DNA of 64,000 nt from PALSA-894 sp049698215 (lineage in GTDB: Bacteria > Pseudomonadota > Alphaproteobacteria > Rhizobiales > Xanthobacteraceae). Where the stretch lies: NCBI GenBank assembly GCA_049698215.1, contig JBAVXH010000428.1, positions 1 to 64,000 on the forward strand, written 5' to 3'. The notes under the pieces are model-generated. The model was not told where the DNA came from and did not search any database. It saw only the letters and a program-made list of their open reading frames with translations. Within the stretch, counting starts at the first letter, position 1; the number at the start of each line of letters is the position of its first letter. Positions 51,383-59,013 of this stretch are shown piece by piece. Position numbers and translations under genes: made by a program.

Positions 51383-51715
51383 ATGCCTGGCTACTATGAC
51401 ACCCAGCACCTCGCGGATTTCGGTAAGATCGCTGAGGTGAAACCGGAACTCGGCAACAAGTTCTTCGACTACTACGGCAGTGTGTTCGCCGACGGGGCGC
51501 TCTCGGCTCGGGAGAAAAGCCTGATCGCGCTTGCCGTCGCTCACGCGGTGCAATGTCCGTACTGCATCGACGCCTATACGCAAGACTGCCAGCAAAAGGG
51601 AGCCGACATCGAGCAAATGACCGAGGCGCTGCATGTCGCCGTCGCGATCAGAGGCGGAGCCTCCCTGGTGCATGGTATGCAGATGCGCGGTCACGTCCAG
51701 AAGCTGGGGATGTAA
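51383..51715 (+). CDS. AhpD-like carboxymuconolactone-decarboxylase-family protein (ArsS-associated)
   Basis: 110 aa from ATG at 51383 with AAGGGGAA upstream. The core IALAVAHAVQCPYCIDAYTQDCQQKGA contains the CxxC pair of AhpD-type peroxidase-like proteins. Its stop lies two bases before the ArsS radical-SAM gene. In arsenosugar loci a small AhpD-like protein of this type sits next to ArsS, and the arrangement here is the same. Likely a thiol redox partner for the SAM enzyme; direct function is not established. Confidence 0.85.
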   Translation: MPGYYDTQHLADFGKIAEVKPELGNKFFDYYGSVFADGALSAREKSLIALAVAHAVQCPYCIDAYTQDCQQKGADIEQMTEALHVAVAIRGGASLVHGMQMRGHVQKLGM

Positions 51716-51717
51716 AA

Positions 51718-52827
51718 ATGAGCCCGGCGGCCGAAGCGCTCGAGGGGGTGGTCGAGGATCTTGCCCGCGACCTGAAGACCCCACGCGCCGGCGCGACGTT
51801 ACGCAGGCGCAGTGCTCCGCTTGCCGAAACGGCGGAGCAACTTAAGCTTCTTGCGGCAGTACCGCTCGAGCGGCAGAGCAAGCGGATCGAGTTTGCGACG
51901 TCGGCGGACAACCTGTCTCCCGCCGCGCTCGAAATCTTTCAGGTCAATGTCGGAAAGCTCTGCAACATGACCTGCCGCCACTGTCATGTGGATGCCGGCC
52001 CCGACCGAACCGACGCGGTCATGCCGGATGCGATCATGGACGCGGTGATCGCGGCGATCGGCCGAACGCGGGCCCACACGGTTGACATCACCGGCGGAGC
52101 GCCCGAGCTGCATCCGCGCTTTCGCGATCTCGTCGAAGCCTCTGTTGCGGCCGGCAAGCATGTCATGGATCGATGCAACCTCACGATCCTGCTGCTTCCG
52201 CGCAACAAGGGGCTGGTGGATTGGTTTGCCGAGCGCAGGGTCGAGGTCGTTGCCTCGCTGCCGCACTATCGCCGTCCGAATACCGATGCGCAGCGCGGCC
52301 AAGGCGTCTTCGATCGATCGATTGAAGCCATGCGGCTTCTCAACGCCGCAGGCTATGGACGCGGCGATCCTGCGCGGCGATTGACTCTCGTCTCGAATCC
52401 GGCAGGCGCCTTTCTGGGCGCCTCGCAATCGACCGCCGAGCGGGAGTGGCGGCAGTCCCTGGAACGCGAGCATGGAGTCACATTCGACCGTCTCTTCGTC
52501 CTCAACAACATGCCGATCTCGCGATTTCTTGAGTGGCTGCAGCAGAGCGGGAATTTGGAGGCCTACATGCAGCGGCTGGTGCAGGCCTTCAATCCGGCGG
52601 CCGTGGCGGGCCTGATGTGCCGCAACACGCTTTCGGTTGGCTGGGATGGACGGCTCTACGATTGCGATTTCAACCAGATGCTCGACCTGGAGATCGCGCT
52701 GCCCGACGGGCCGCACATTTCGACGTTCAGCGAGGACAGCTGGGGCAAGCGCTCCATCGTCACGGCTCGTCATTGCTTTGGGTGCACCGCAGGCGCGGGA
52801 AGTTCGTGCGGCGGACAAACCGCCTGA
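51718..52827 (+). CDS. arsS: Arsenosugar biosynthesis-type radical SAM protein ArsS
   Basis: 369 aa, ATG at 51718. The radical SAM cluster is CNMTCRHCHVDAGPDRT (CxxxCxxC), preceded by LEIFQVNVGKL and followed by VDITGGAPELHPRFRDLV, matching ArsS and not generic radical-SAM proteins. The C-terminal domain has ARHCFGCTAGAGSSCGG, a multi-Cys tail of the DUF3641 type thought to bind additional clusters. ArsS transfers a 5'-deoxyadenosyl group to dimethylarsinous compounds on the way to arsenosugars. Partner AhpD-like gene is directly upstream; no ArsM was found intact in the window. Confidence 0.92.
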   Translation: MSPAAEALEGVVEDLARDLKTPRAGATLRRRSAPLAETAEQLKLLAAVPLERQSKRIEFATSADNLSPAALEIFQVNVGKLCNMTCRHCHVDAGPDRTDAVMPDAIMDAVIAAIGRTRAHTVDITGGAPELHPRFRDLVEASVAAGKHVMDRCNLTILLLPRNKGLVDWFAERRVEVVASLPHYRRPNTDAQRGQGVFDRSIEAMRLLNAAGYGRGDPARRLTLVSNPAGAFLGASQSTAEREWRQSLEREHGVTFDRLFVLNNMPISRFLEWLQQSGNLEAYMQRLVQAFNPAAVAGLMCRNTLSVGWDGRLYDCDFNQMLDLEIALPDGPHISTFSEDSWGKRSIVTARHCFGCTAGAGSSCGGQTA

Positions 52828-52883
52828 CGCTCCAGGCTTTTGATCCGAGTCCCGCCGCTCGCTTGGTGTAGGACAACTCGGCA

Positions 52884-53000
52884 TCAAGCCGTCCGCCAGT
52901 TGTAACGCCGGTTCAGGCGATTGAGATGCGGAATGGAGCCCGAGAACGCCTGCATCGCCCGACTGCGCCTTCCGACCGACCCGATGGTCCTGGCGGTCAT
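52884..53000 (-). CDS. Small ORF (38 aa), coupled to the upstream gene tail
   Basis: Reads MTARTIGSVGRRSR…HLNRLNRRYNWRTA from ATG at 53000 to TGA at 52884. The ATG overlaps the TGA of the degraded frame at 52997 (ATGA). The short Arg/Asn-rich product matches no family I know. Its classic coupling and plausible composition make it worth listing, but it could be chance in high-GC DNA. Confidence 0.35.
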   Translation of the reverse strand: MTARTIGSVGRRSRAMQAFSGSIPHLNRLNRRYNWRTA

Positions 53001-53119
53001 GCCTTGGTTGCGAAGACCTCATAGCGCACGGAACAAATTGGTTTGACCGGCAACACCGGCGCAGTGACAATCCACAATTGAGACCAGACCTGCGGCCAGG
53101 CCGGGGCGACCCTTTTCGA
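52997..53119 (-). pseudogene. C-terminal remnant of a methyltransferase-like gene
   Basis: The minus-strand frame ends with KPICSVRYEVFATKA then TGA at 52997, preceded by WPQVWSQLWIVTAP. This reads like the natural C-terminus of a globular protein, a SAM-methyltransferase tail being the best guess. The frame continues upstream only into low-complexity sequence that belongs to the leader of the gene at 53181. I therefore read it as a truncated gene. The 353-bp gap (52828-53180) holds nothing else I can support. Confidence 0.35.
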
Positions 53120-53180
53120 CCGAGAGCCGGCATCAGCATGCGCTACGACAAGGACGCCTGGTCGGTCAAGGAGAGAAAGC

Positions 53181-55325
53181 ATGGACACGAGGACATTGTA
53201 TCTCGGCGTCGCGGCGATCGCCGTCGCTTTGATCGCGTCACCGTCCTCGCTGTGCGCCCAGCAAGCCGCGAGTGCGCAGGTCAGCGTCGGGCCCGACAAC
53301 ATCGGCGGCATAGTGTCCGGTCCGAACGGCCCGGAGGCGGGCGTGTGGGTGATCGCCGAGACCACCGATCTCCCGACGCGTTACACCAAGAGCGTCGTCA
53401 CCGACGATCAGGGCCGCTACGTCATCCCCGACCTGCCGAATGCGAACTATCAGGTCTGGGTGCGCGGCTATGGCCTGATCGACTCGCCGCGGATGCGCGC
53501 AAAGCCCGGCCAGACACTCAACCACACCGCCATCAAGGCGCCCGACGAGCGCTCCGCCGCCCATTACTATCCGGCGATCTACTGGTACACGATGATGAAG
53601 ATCCCGCCGGCTGCGGATTTCGGCGGGCACACCGATATTCCGAAGAACATCACGCGCGAGGTCTGGCTGCAGCGGATGAACAATGTCGACTGCGTCGGCT
53701 GCCATCAGCTTGGGCAGGAATCGACGCGCACCGTTCCGGCGCAGTTCGGCAAGTTCGACTCGGGCGCGGACGCCTGGGTACGCCGCATCGCCTCGGGTCA
53801 GTCAGGCGAGATGATGACGAACCGGCTCGCCGGTCAGCTCGGCGGCGTGCCGTACAAGTATTTGGGTGACTGGACCGATCGTGTCGCAAAAGGCGATCTG
53901 CCCAAGCACAAGCCCCAGCGCCCGTCCGGTATCGAGCGCAACATCGTGGTGACGACGTGGGACTGGTCGACGCCGGACAAGTATCTGCACGACCTGATCT
54001 CGTCAGACCGGCGCAAGCCAACGGTCAATGCCAACGGCCTGCTCTACGGCGCGCCGGAGTATTCGACCGACTTGATGCCGATCCTTGATCCGAAGACGCA
54101 CAAGGTGTCGTACTTCAAGATGCCGGTGGCCGATCCCGGCATGCCGGTCTCGCTCGGACCGGGCCACGCCGGCGCGATCAAGCCGACGATGGCGTCCGCC
54201 TATTGGGGCGAGGAAGTCCTCTGGGATACCAAGGCGAACCAGCACAACGCGATGTTCGACGACAAGGGCCGCGTCTGGCTTGCCGCGACGGTGCGCGGCA
54301 TGGACAATCCGGCCTGGTGCAAGAAGGGCTCGGAGCATCCGTCCGCGAAGGTGTTCCCGATCGAGCGCTCGCCGCGTCAGGCGAGCGTGCTCGATCCGAA
54401 GACGATGAAATACGAGTTCGTCGACACCTGCTTCGGCACGCATCATCCGCAGTTCGGCTACGACGCCGACAACACGCTCTGGCTCTCGGGTTCGGGTCCC
54501 GTGGCGGGTTGGGTCAACACCAAGGTGTGGGACGAGACCAAGGACCCGCAGAAGGCCGTCGGCTGGTTCCCGTTCGTGCTCGACGTGAACGGCAACGGCA
54601 AGCTCGACGAATTCAGCGAGCCGGGCAAAGCGGAAGAAGGCAAGGATATGCGCTTCAATCCGGGCTCCGGTCCCTACGCGGTGATGCCGCATCCGACCGA
54701 CGGCTCGGTCTGGTACACGTCCGGCACGTTCGCCGGACGGGCGGGCTTCCTGCGCTTCGATCCCAAAACCAAGCTCTCCGAGTTCTTTGCGCTTCCGAGG
54801 GAAGCGGTCGGCGTGCGCGGCGGCGACATCGGCGCCGACGGCCGGCTGTGGGGCTCGGGCTCTGCGGGCCATCTGATCGAGTTCGACCGCCGCAAGTGCA
54901 AGGGCCCGCTCAATGGGCCGAACGCGACCGGCGATCACTGCCCGGAAGGCTTCACGCTGCACAAGTATCCGGGACCGGGCTTCGACGACGTGCCGAATTC
55001 GAGCGCGGAGGCGAGCTACTATACGTGGGTCGATCACCACAACGCGGTCGGCCTTGGGCCGGACGTTCCGATCTCGACCGCGAACCTTCAAGATGGCTTC
55101 GTCGGCTTCAAAGACGGACAGATGATCCTGATGCGCGTGCCGTATCCGATGGGCTACTACGCCAAGGGTCTCGACGCGCGTATCGACGACCCGAATGCCG
55201 GCTGGAAGGGCCGTGGCCTGTGGAGCGCCAGCGGCGACCGCACGCCGTGGCTGAACGAGCTCGGCAAGGGCGCGCGCCCGATGGCGGTGCACATCCAGGT
55301 GCGGCCGGACCCGCTGGCGAAGTAG
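53181..55325 (+). CDS. Secreted mono-haem protein with carboxypeptidase-regulatory-like domain and beta-propeller-like body (paralogue 1)
   Basis: 714 aa. Signal peptide ~1-26 (ending LCAQQA). Residues ~38-115 form a carboxypeptidase-regulatory/CnaB-like Ig domain (IVSGPNGPEAGVWVIAE…TDDQGRYVIPDLP). DCVGCHQLG (171-175) is a single CxxCH c-type haem site. The remaining ~500 residues contain repeated strand-turn blocks with conserved Trp/Asp (DDKGRVWLAAT, YDADNTLWLSG, IGADGRLWGSG), like lyase-type seven-bladed propellers. An EF-hand-like loop DVNGNGKLDEF suggests Ca2+ binding. A ~60% similar paralogue follows. The pair is likely periplasmic and redox active; the exact reaction is unknown. Confidence 0.82.
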   Translation: MDTRTLYLGVAAIAVALIASPSSLCAQQAASAQVSVGPDNIGGIVSGPNGPEAGVWVIAETTDLPTRYTKSVVTDDQGRYVIPDLPNANYQVWVRGYGLIDSPRMRAKPGQTLNHTAIKAPDERSAAHYYPAIYWYTMMKIPPAADFGGHTDIPKNITREVWLQRMNNVDCVGCHQLGQESTRTVPAQFGKFDSGADAWVRRIASGQSGEMMTNRLAGQLGGVPYKYLGDWTDRVAKGDLPKHKPQRPSGIERNIVVTTWDWSTPDKYLHDLISSDRRKPTVNANGLLYGAPEYSTDLMPILDPKTHKVSYFKMPVADPGMPVSLGPGHAGAIKPTMASAYWGEEVLWDTKANQHNAMFDDKGRVWLAATVRGMDNPAWCKKGSEHPSAKVFPIERSPRQASVLDPKTMKYEFVDTCFGTHHPQFGYDADNTLWLSGSGPVAGWVNTKVWDETKDPQKAVGWFPFVLDVNGNGKLDEFSEPGKAEEGKDMRFNPGSGPYAVMPHPTDGSVWYTSGTFAGRAGFLRFDPKTKLSEFFALPREAVGVRGGDIGADGRLWGSGSAGHLIEFDRRKCKGPLNGPNATGDHCPEGFTLHKYPGPGFDDVPNSSAEASYYTWVDHHNAVGLGPDVPISTANLQDGFVGFKDGQMILMRVPYPMGYYAKGLDARIDDPNAGWKGRGLWSASGDRTPWLNELGKGARPMAVHIQVRPDPLAK

Positions 55326-55340
55326 GAGACAATCGAGACA

Positions 55341-55363
55341 CCGGGGCCGCGATGTGGCCCCGG
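55341..55363 (+). terminator. Perfect hairpin after paralogue 1
   Basis: CCGGGGCC and GGCCCCGG arms around a 7-nt loop, 15 bp after the stop codon of paralogue 1. No U-run follows, so it may stabilise the message or attenuate read-through between the two paralogues and is not a certain terminator. Confidence 0.55.
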
Positions 55364-55379
55364 CGCACATCCTGAGAGA

Positions 55380-55424
55380 GCATGATCCCGAAAAGTGTGA
55401 AGCGGTCTTCGGACAAGATCATGC
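55380..55424. repeat. 45-bp palindromic repeat, copy 2
   Basis: Same ends as copy 1 at 41562 (GCATGATC … GATCATGC) with inner arms CCGAAAA and TCTTCGG (one mismatch to perfect). It lies between the two paralogous mono-haem genes, next to the hairpin at 55341. The ribosome-binding site of the second paralogue is downstream of it. Confidence 0.85.
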
Positions 55425-55479
55425 GCAAGGAAGACAGAGACGATCCGCAGGATCACCTCTGCGACGGCAGGAGGGCGAC

Positions 55480-57588
55480 ATGACATTCCGACAGTTTCTT
55501 TTTGCGAGCGTGACCGCGGCCGGTATCGCGGCATTGTCTGTGAACGCGAACGCGCAACAGGTCTCCGTCAACGTCGACAACATCGGCGGCGTGGTGACGG
55601 GTCCGGACGGCCCGGAGGCGGGCGTCTGGGTGATCGCCGAGACCACCGACCTGCCGACGCGGCTGATCAAGAGCGTCGTGACCGACGACCAGGGCCGCTA
55701 TCTCATCCCCGAGCTGCCCAAGGCGACCTACGAGGTTTTCGCGCGCGGATATGGCTTGAAGGATTCGACGCGGCAGAAGAGCGAGCCCGGCAAGGTGGTC
55801 AACATCACGACGACGGCGGCGACGCCGAAGGAGGCGGCCGAGCACTACCCGGCGATCTACTGGTACGCGATGCTGAGGGCACCGGCGAAGCATGAATTTC
55901 CGCTCGGCAATGCCAAGACGCAGGCCGAGTGGATGAACGTCGTGAAGACCAACGGCTGCTACGGCTGCCATGCGCTCGGTAACAAGGCGACGCGCACGAT
56001 TCCTTCGGTGTTCGCCGACATGAAGTCCGAGGATGCCTGGTCGCGCCGCATTATGTCGGGTCAGGCCATGACCAACATGGCGACCGCGATCGGCCGCGTC
56101 GATGCGCAGCGCGCCCTCAAGCACTTCGCCGATTGGACCGACCGCATTGCGGATGGCGAGCTGCCGGCCGCGAAGCCGCCGCGCCCGCAAGGCCAGGAGC
56201 GCAATGTCGTCGTCACGCAGTGGGATTTCTCCGATCCCAAGCATTATCTGCACGACATCACGGCGACCGACAAGCGCAAGCCGACGCTCAATCCCAACGG
56301 GTTGATCTATGGCGCCGTCGAGAACTCCACCGATCTCGTCCCGATCCTCGATCCGGTGAAGCACACGGCGACGACGCTCAGGATGCCGGTGCGCGATCCG
56401 AACACGCCCTCGCACAAGGACGATCCGCTCTCGCCCTCGCCCTACTGGGGCGAGGAGATTCTCTGGGACAGCCGCACCGCGACGCACAATCCGATGTACG
56501 ACCAGAGCGGCCGGGTATGGTGGACCTCGCGCGTCGGCGTGGCGCAGAACCCGGACTTCTGCCGCAAGGGCTCGGATCATCCGTCGGCGAAAGTCTTCCC
56601 GATGGAGAGTTCGACGCGGCATCTGTCGATGCTCGATCCGAAGAGCGGCAAGATCACGCTGATCCGCACCTGTTACCAGACGCACCATCTCGTCTTCGCC
56701 GAGGACGCCAACAATACGCTCTGGATGAGCGCGGGCGGTCCCGGCAGCGGTGCGCTTGGCTGGCTCGACACCAAGAAATTCGACGAGACCGGCGATGAGC
56801 AGAAATCGCAAGGCTGGACCCCGATCGTTCTGGACACCAACGGCAACGGCAAGCGCGACGAGTACGTCGAGCCGAACCAGCCGCTCGATCCCGCCAAGGA
56901 CAAGCGCATCGTCGGCGCGCTCTACGGCATCGGCGTCAACCCGCAGGACGGCACGATCTGGGGCTCGATCCTGACCTTCCCGGGGTACATCGTGCGCGTC
57001 GATCCCGGGCCGAATCCGTCCGAGACGGCGCTTGCCGAGATCTACGAGCCGCCCGCGCCCGGCTACGGCCCGCGCGGCTTCGACATCGACCGCAACGGCG
57101 TCGCCTGGGTACCGCTCTCGAGCGGACACATGGCGTCTTTTGACCGGAAGAAGTGCAAGGGCCCGCTGAATGGTCCAGCCGCCACGACCGGCCGCCACTG
57201 CCCGGAGGGCTGGACGCTCTACGATTTCCCCGGTCCCAAGCATGCCGACGCGCCGGACATCGGCAGCGCGGAGGCGAGCTATTACACCTGGGTCGACCAG
57301 TTCGACACGTTCGGGCTCGGGCAGAACGTGGCGTGGGCGACCGGCAACGCCAACGAGTCGCTGATGGCGCTGGTCGACGGCAAATGGCTCAATTTCGTCG
57401 TGCCGTATCCGAACGGCTTCTATGCCAAATGGATGGATGGCCGGATCGACGATCCAAATGGCGGCTGGAAGGGACGCGGCGTCTGGGCCACCTACGGCAC
57501 ACGCACGCCGTTCCACACGGAAACCGGAAAGGGCACGCGGCCGAAGGTGGTGAAATTCCAGCTCCGGCCCGATCCGCTTGCGCGGTGA
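55480..57588 (+). CDS. Secreted mono-haem protein with carboxypeptidase-regulatory-like domain (paralogue 2)
   Basis: 702 aa, ATG at 55480 with GGAGGG. Signal peptide ~1-25 (ANAQQ). The Ig-like domain starts at ~33 (GGVVTGPDGPEAGVWVIAE), the CxxCH is GCYGCHALG (160-164), and propeller-type blocks include YDQSGRVWWTS, EDANNTLWMSAGGP and IDRNGVAWVPL. The Ca-type loop DTNGNGKRDEY matches paralogue 1. Long stretches align with paralogue 1 through the whole length (e.g. FDRKKCKGPLNGP), so they are an ancient duplication. Downstream are two small membrane proteins. The haem and membrane partners suggest electron transfer from a periplasmic substrate. Confidence 0.82.
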   Translation: MTFRQFLFASVTAAGIAALSVNANAQQVSVNVDNIGGVVTGPDGPEAGVWVIAETTDLPTRLIKSVVTDDQGRYLIPELPKATYEVFARGYGLKDSTRQKSEPGKVVNITTTAATPKEAAEHYPAIYWYAMLRAPAKHEFPLGNAKTQAEWMNVVKTNGCYGCHALGNKATRTIPSVFADMKSEDAWSRRIMSGQAMTNMATAIGRVDAQRALKHFADWTDRIADGELPAAKPPRPQGQERNVVVTQWDFSDPKHYLHDITATDKRKPTLNPNGLIYGAVENSTDLVPILDPVKHTATTLRMPVRDPNTPSHKDDPLSPSPYWGEEILWDSRTATHNPMYDQSGRVWWTSRVGVAQNPDFCRKGSDHPSAKVFPMESSTRHLSMLDPKSGKITLIRTCYQTHHLVFAEDANNTLWMSAGGPGSGALGWLDTKKFDETGDEQKSQGWTPIVLDTNGNGKRDEYVEPNQPLDPAKDKRIVGALYGIGVNPQDGTIWGSILTFPGYIVRVDPGPNPSETALAEIYEPPAPGYGPRGFDIDRNGVAWVPLSSGHMASFDRKKCKGPLNGPAATTGRHCPEGWTLYDFPGPKHADAPDIGSAEASYYTWVDQFDTFGLGQNVAWATGNANESLMALVDGKWLNFVVPYPNGFYAKWMDGRIDDPNGGWKGRGVWATYGTRTPFHTETGKGTRPKVVKFQLRPDPLAR

Positions 57589-57595
57589 CGTGTCA

Positions 57596-57634
57596 CGGTG
57601 ACAGCGACGCCGCGTCGGCGGATCGTTGTCACCG
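57596..57634 (+). terminator. Nested hairpin after paralogue 2
   Basis: Outer arms CGGTGACA (57596-57603) and TGTCACCG (57627-57634) enclose an inner CGACG-CCG-CGTCG hairpin. It starts eight bases after the stop of paralogue 2 and 70 bp before the next gene's ATG. There is no U-run, so a processing or attenuation signal is as likely as a terminator. Confidence 0.5.
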
Positions 57635-57703
57635 GAACGAGAGAAGAGACAGACGGCGGTTAGCCAGAAGCCAGCCCGCCATGGATCCGATTGGGGGCAG
57701 CCC

Positions 57704-58222
57704 ATGGGAATAATCCCTGAGTTCTTGCTCGACTACATCACGGTCAACACCTACTGGACCATCCTGTTCACCGCCCACGCGCTGCTGGCGGTGGCGTTGC
57801 TCGGCGCGCTGTCCCACCAGGCGCTTTCGGTCGCGATGCCGGTGCGTGCGGCCGCGGGTCCGGCCGGCTTCGTGACGCGGTTTCGCGCCGTGCACAGCGC
57901 GAGCTATGCGGCCGCTGTCTGCCTGCTCTGGGTCGTGACCTTTTTCTTTGGGGCGTGGATCTACACCAAATACCGCATGCATGTCCGCATCCCGATCGAG
58001 GCGGACGGCTTCTGGAAGACGCAAGGTGTTTTCGAGTTGAAGGAACACCTCGCAACCATCGCCCTCGGCCTGCTGCCGATCTACTGGTTCTTCTGGAAGA
58101 ACGCGCGCGATCCTCAATACGACAGCGCGCGCAAGTGGCTGACAGTGACCTTGGCGGGGTTTTGCTGGTTCAATTTTCTCGTCGGCCATATCGTCAACAA
58201 CGTCCGGGGGTTCGGCTCATGA
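57704..58222 (+). CDS. Four-helix membrane protein with paired histidines, b-type-cytochrome-like
   Basis: 172 aa from ATG at 57704 (GGGGGCAGCCC upstream). About four hydrophobic helices with His25 and His38 (helix 1), His64, His115 and His162 near helix ends; several of these fit axial haem-b ligand positions, as in small diheme or NapC-like anchors, though no formal family was recognised. It is coupled by ATGA to the next membrane-protein gene. The location straight after the mono-haem paralogues suggests it passes electrons between those and the quinone pool. This is inference. Confidence 0.65.
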   Translation: MGIIPEFLLDYITVNTYWTILFTAHALLAVALLGALSHQALSVAMPVRAAAGPAGFVTRFRAVHSASYAAAVCLLWVVTFFFGAWIYTKYRMHVRIPIEADGFWKTQGVFELKEHLATIALGLLPIYWFFWKNARDPQYDSARKWLTVTLAGFCWFNFLVGHIVNNVRGFGS

Positions 58223-58608
58223 GCACCACCGCGCAAGTCGCGCCCGCCGCGCGCTCCGCATCGCTCGCGTCGTCGGTGGCGTTCCGGAATTTTGCGATCG
58301 TCTTCGCCATCGCGACGCCGATCCTCTACGTGATCTGCGAAATGCGAAACTGGCCGCTGTTCACCTATCATCCCGGCACGAACCGGATCGATCTCGGCTG
58401 GGCGCCGGCCGTGAGGGACCAGGGCCCGGCAATGCACTGGTACGGCTGGACAGCGAACACCTTGCTGGTGGCGGGCGTTCTCGGCCTTGCCGCCGTGAAG
58501 CTGCCCGAAAGCATCGTCAAGAAGATCCCGTTGTGGCTGATCTGGATTCTGCCGCTCGCCGCGATCCCGATCCTGGTTTATGGCTTGCGGTTCTACTGGC
58601 GCTGGTAA
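58219..58608 (+). CDS. Small polytopic membrane protein, partner of the His-rich membrane protein
   Basis: 129 aa, ATG at 58219 overlapping the previous stop. It has about three hydrophobic helices: FAIVFAIATPILYVICEM, the stretch WYGWTANTLLVAGVLGLAAV, and LWLIWILPLAAIPILVYGL. A conserved-looking loop GPAMHWYGW carries the only central His. No domain recognised. Stoichiometric expression with the previous gene suggests a two-subunit membrane complex. Confidence 0.65.
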   Translation: MSTTAQVAPAARSASLASSVAFRNFAIVFAIATPILYVICEMRNWPLFTYHPGTNRIDLGWAPAVRDQGPAMHWYGWTANTLLVAGVLGLAAVKLPESIVKKIPLWLIWILPLAAIPILVYGLRFYWRW

Positions 58609-58620
58609 GGAGACGGCCTC

Positions 58621-59010
58621 ATGCGAAGGACAGCGTTTTGCTCCGCCTTTTGCGCAGTGGCAACGCTCGCAACGGTCGCAACGGCGCCCGCCCGCGCCGG
58701 CGGCGATGAAGAAACGGGAATGATGGACCCCGAGAATGGGCCATCCTACTTCGGCTTCGTGCGTGACAAGCGCGGCCTGGGTGTTCCGGAGGCCAGCGTC
58801 ATGTTGAAGCCGAAGGACGGCGAGGCCATCGTGGTCAAGTCGAATGTGCTCGGGCTTTATCGCACGCACCTCAGCAAGGAGGTGAAACCGGACGATGTCA
58901 CGGTGTCCTGCGAGAAGAGCGGATACCGGCAAGTGAACACCGCGCGCAGGAAGTCACAGTCTGCCGATGCGCCGAGCGTTGAGACGAGTTGCACGCTCGA
59001 ACGGCTCTAG
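58621..59010 (+). CDS. Small secreted protein with carboxypeptidase-regulatory-like fold
   Basis: 129 aa. Signal peptide ~1-26 (APARAGG). The mature part is PSYFGFVRDKRGLGVPEASV…VKSNVLGLYRTHL, the same Ig-like pattern as the N-terminal domain of the two mono-haem paralogues. Two Cys (near the end, VSCEKSGY and ETSCTLERL) could form a disulphide. It is 12 bp after the previous gene and 3 bp before the amidohydrolase gene. Probably a periplasmic accessory subunit. Confidence 0.65.
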   Translation: MRRTAFCSAFCAVATLATVATAPARAGGDEETGMMDPENGPSYFGFVRDKRGLGVPEASVMLKPKDGEAIVVKSNVLGLYRTHLSKEVKPDDVTVSCEKSGYRQVNTARRKSQSADAPSVETSCTLERL

Positions 59011-59013
59011 GCG

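Noticed and set aside
52740..52827. Selenocysteine in ArsS
   Set aside because: Some ArsS-type proteins use in-frame UGA in the C-terminal Cys motif, but here the CFGCTAGAGSSCGG segment is encoded by ordinary codons with no in-frame UGA.
54003..55370. Minus-strand frame of 455 aa opposite mono-haem paralogue 1
   Set aside because: Same antisense pattern as the frame opposite the second paralogue; its composition and lack of motifs do not support a gene.
55453..57705. Minus-strand frame of 750 aa opposite mono-haem paralogue 2
   Set aside because: Arg/Val/Asp-biased antisense shadow without motifs; the plus strand has signal peptide, CxxCH and ribosome-binding site.
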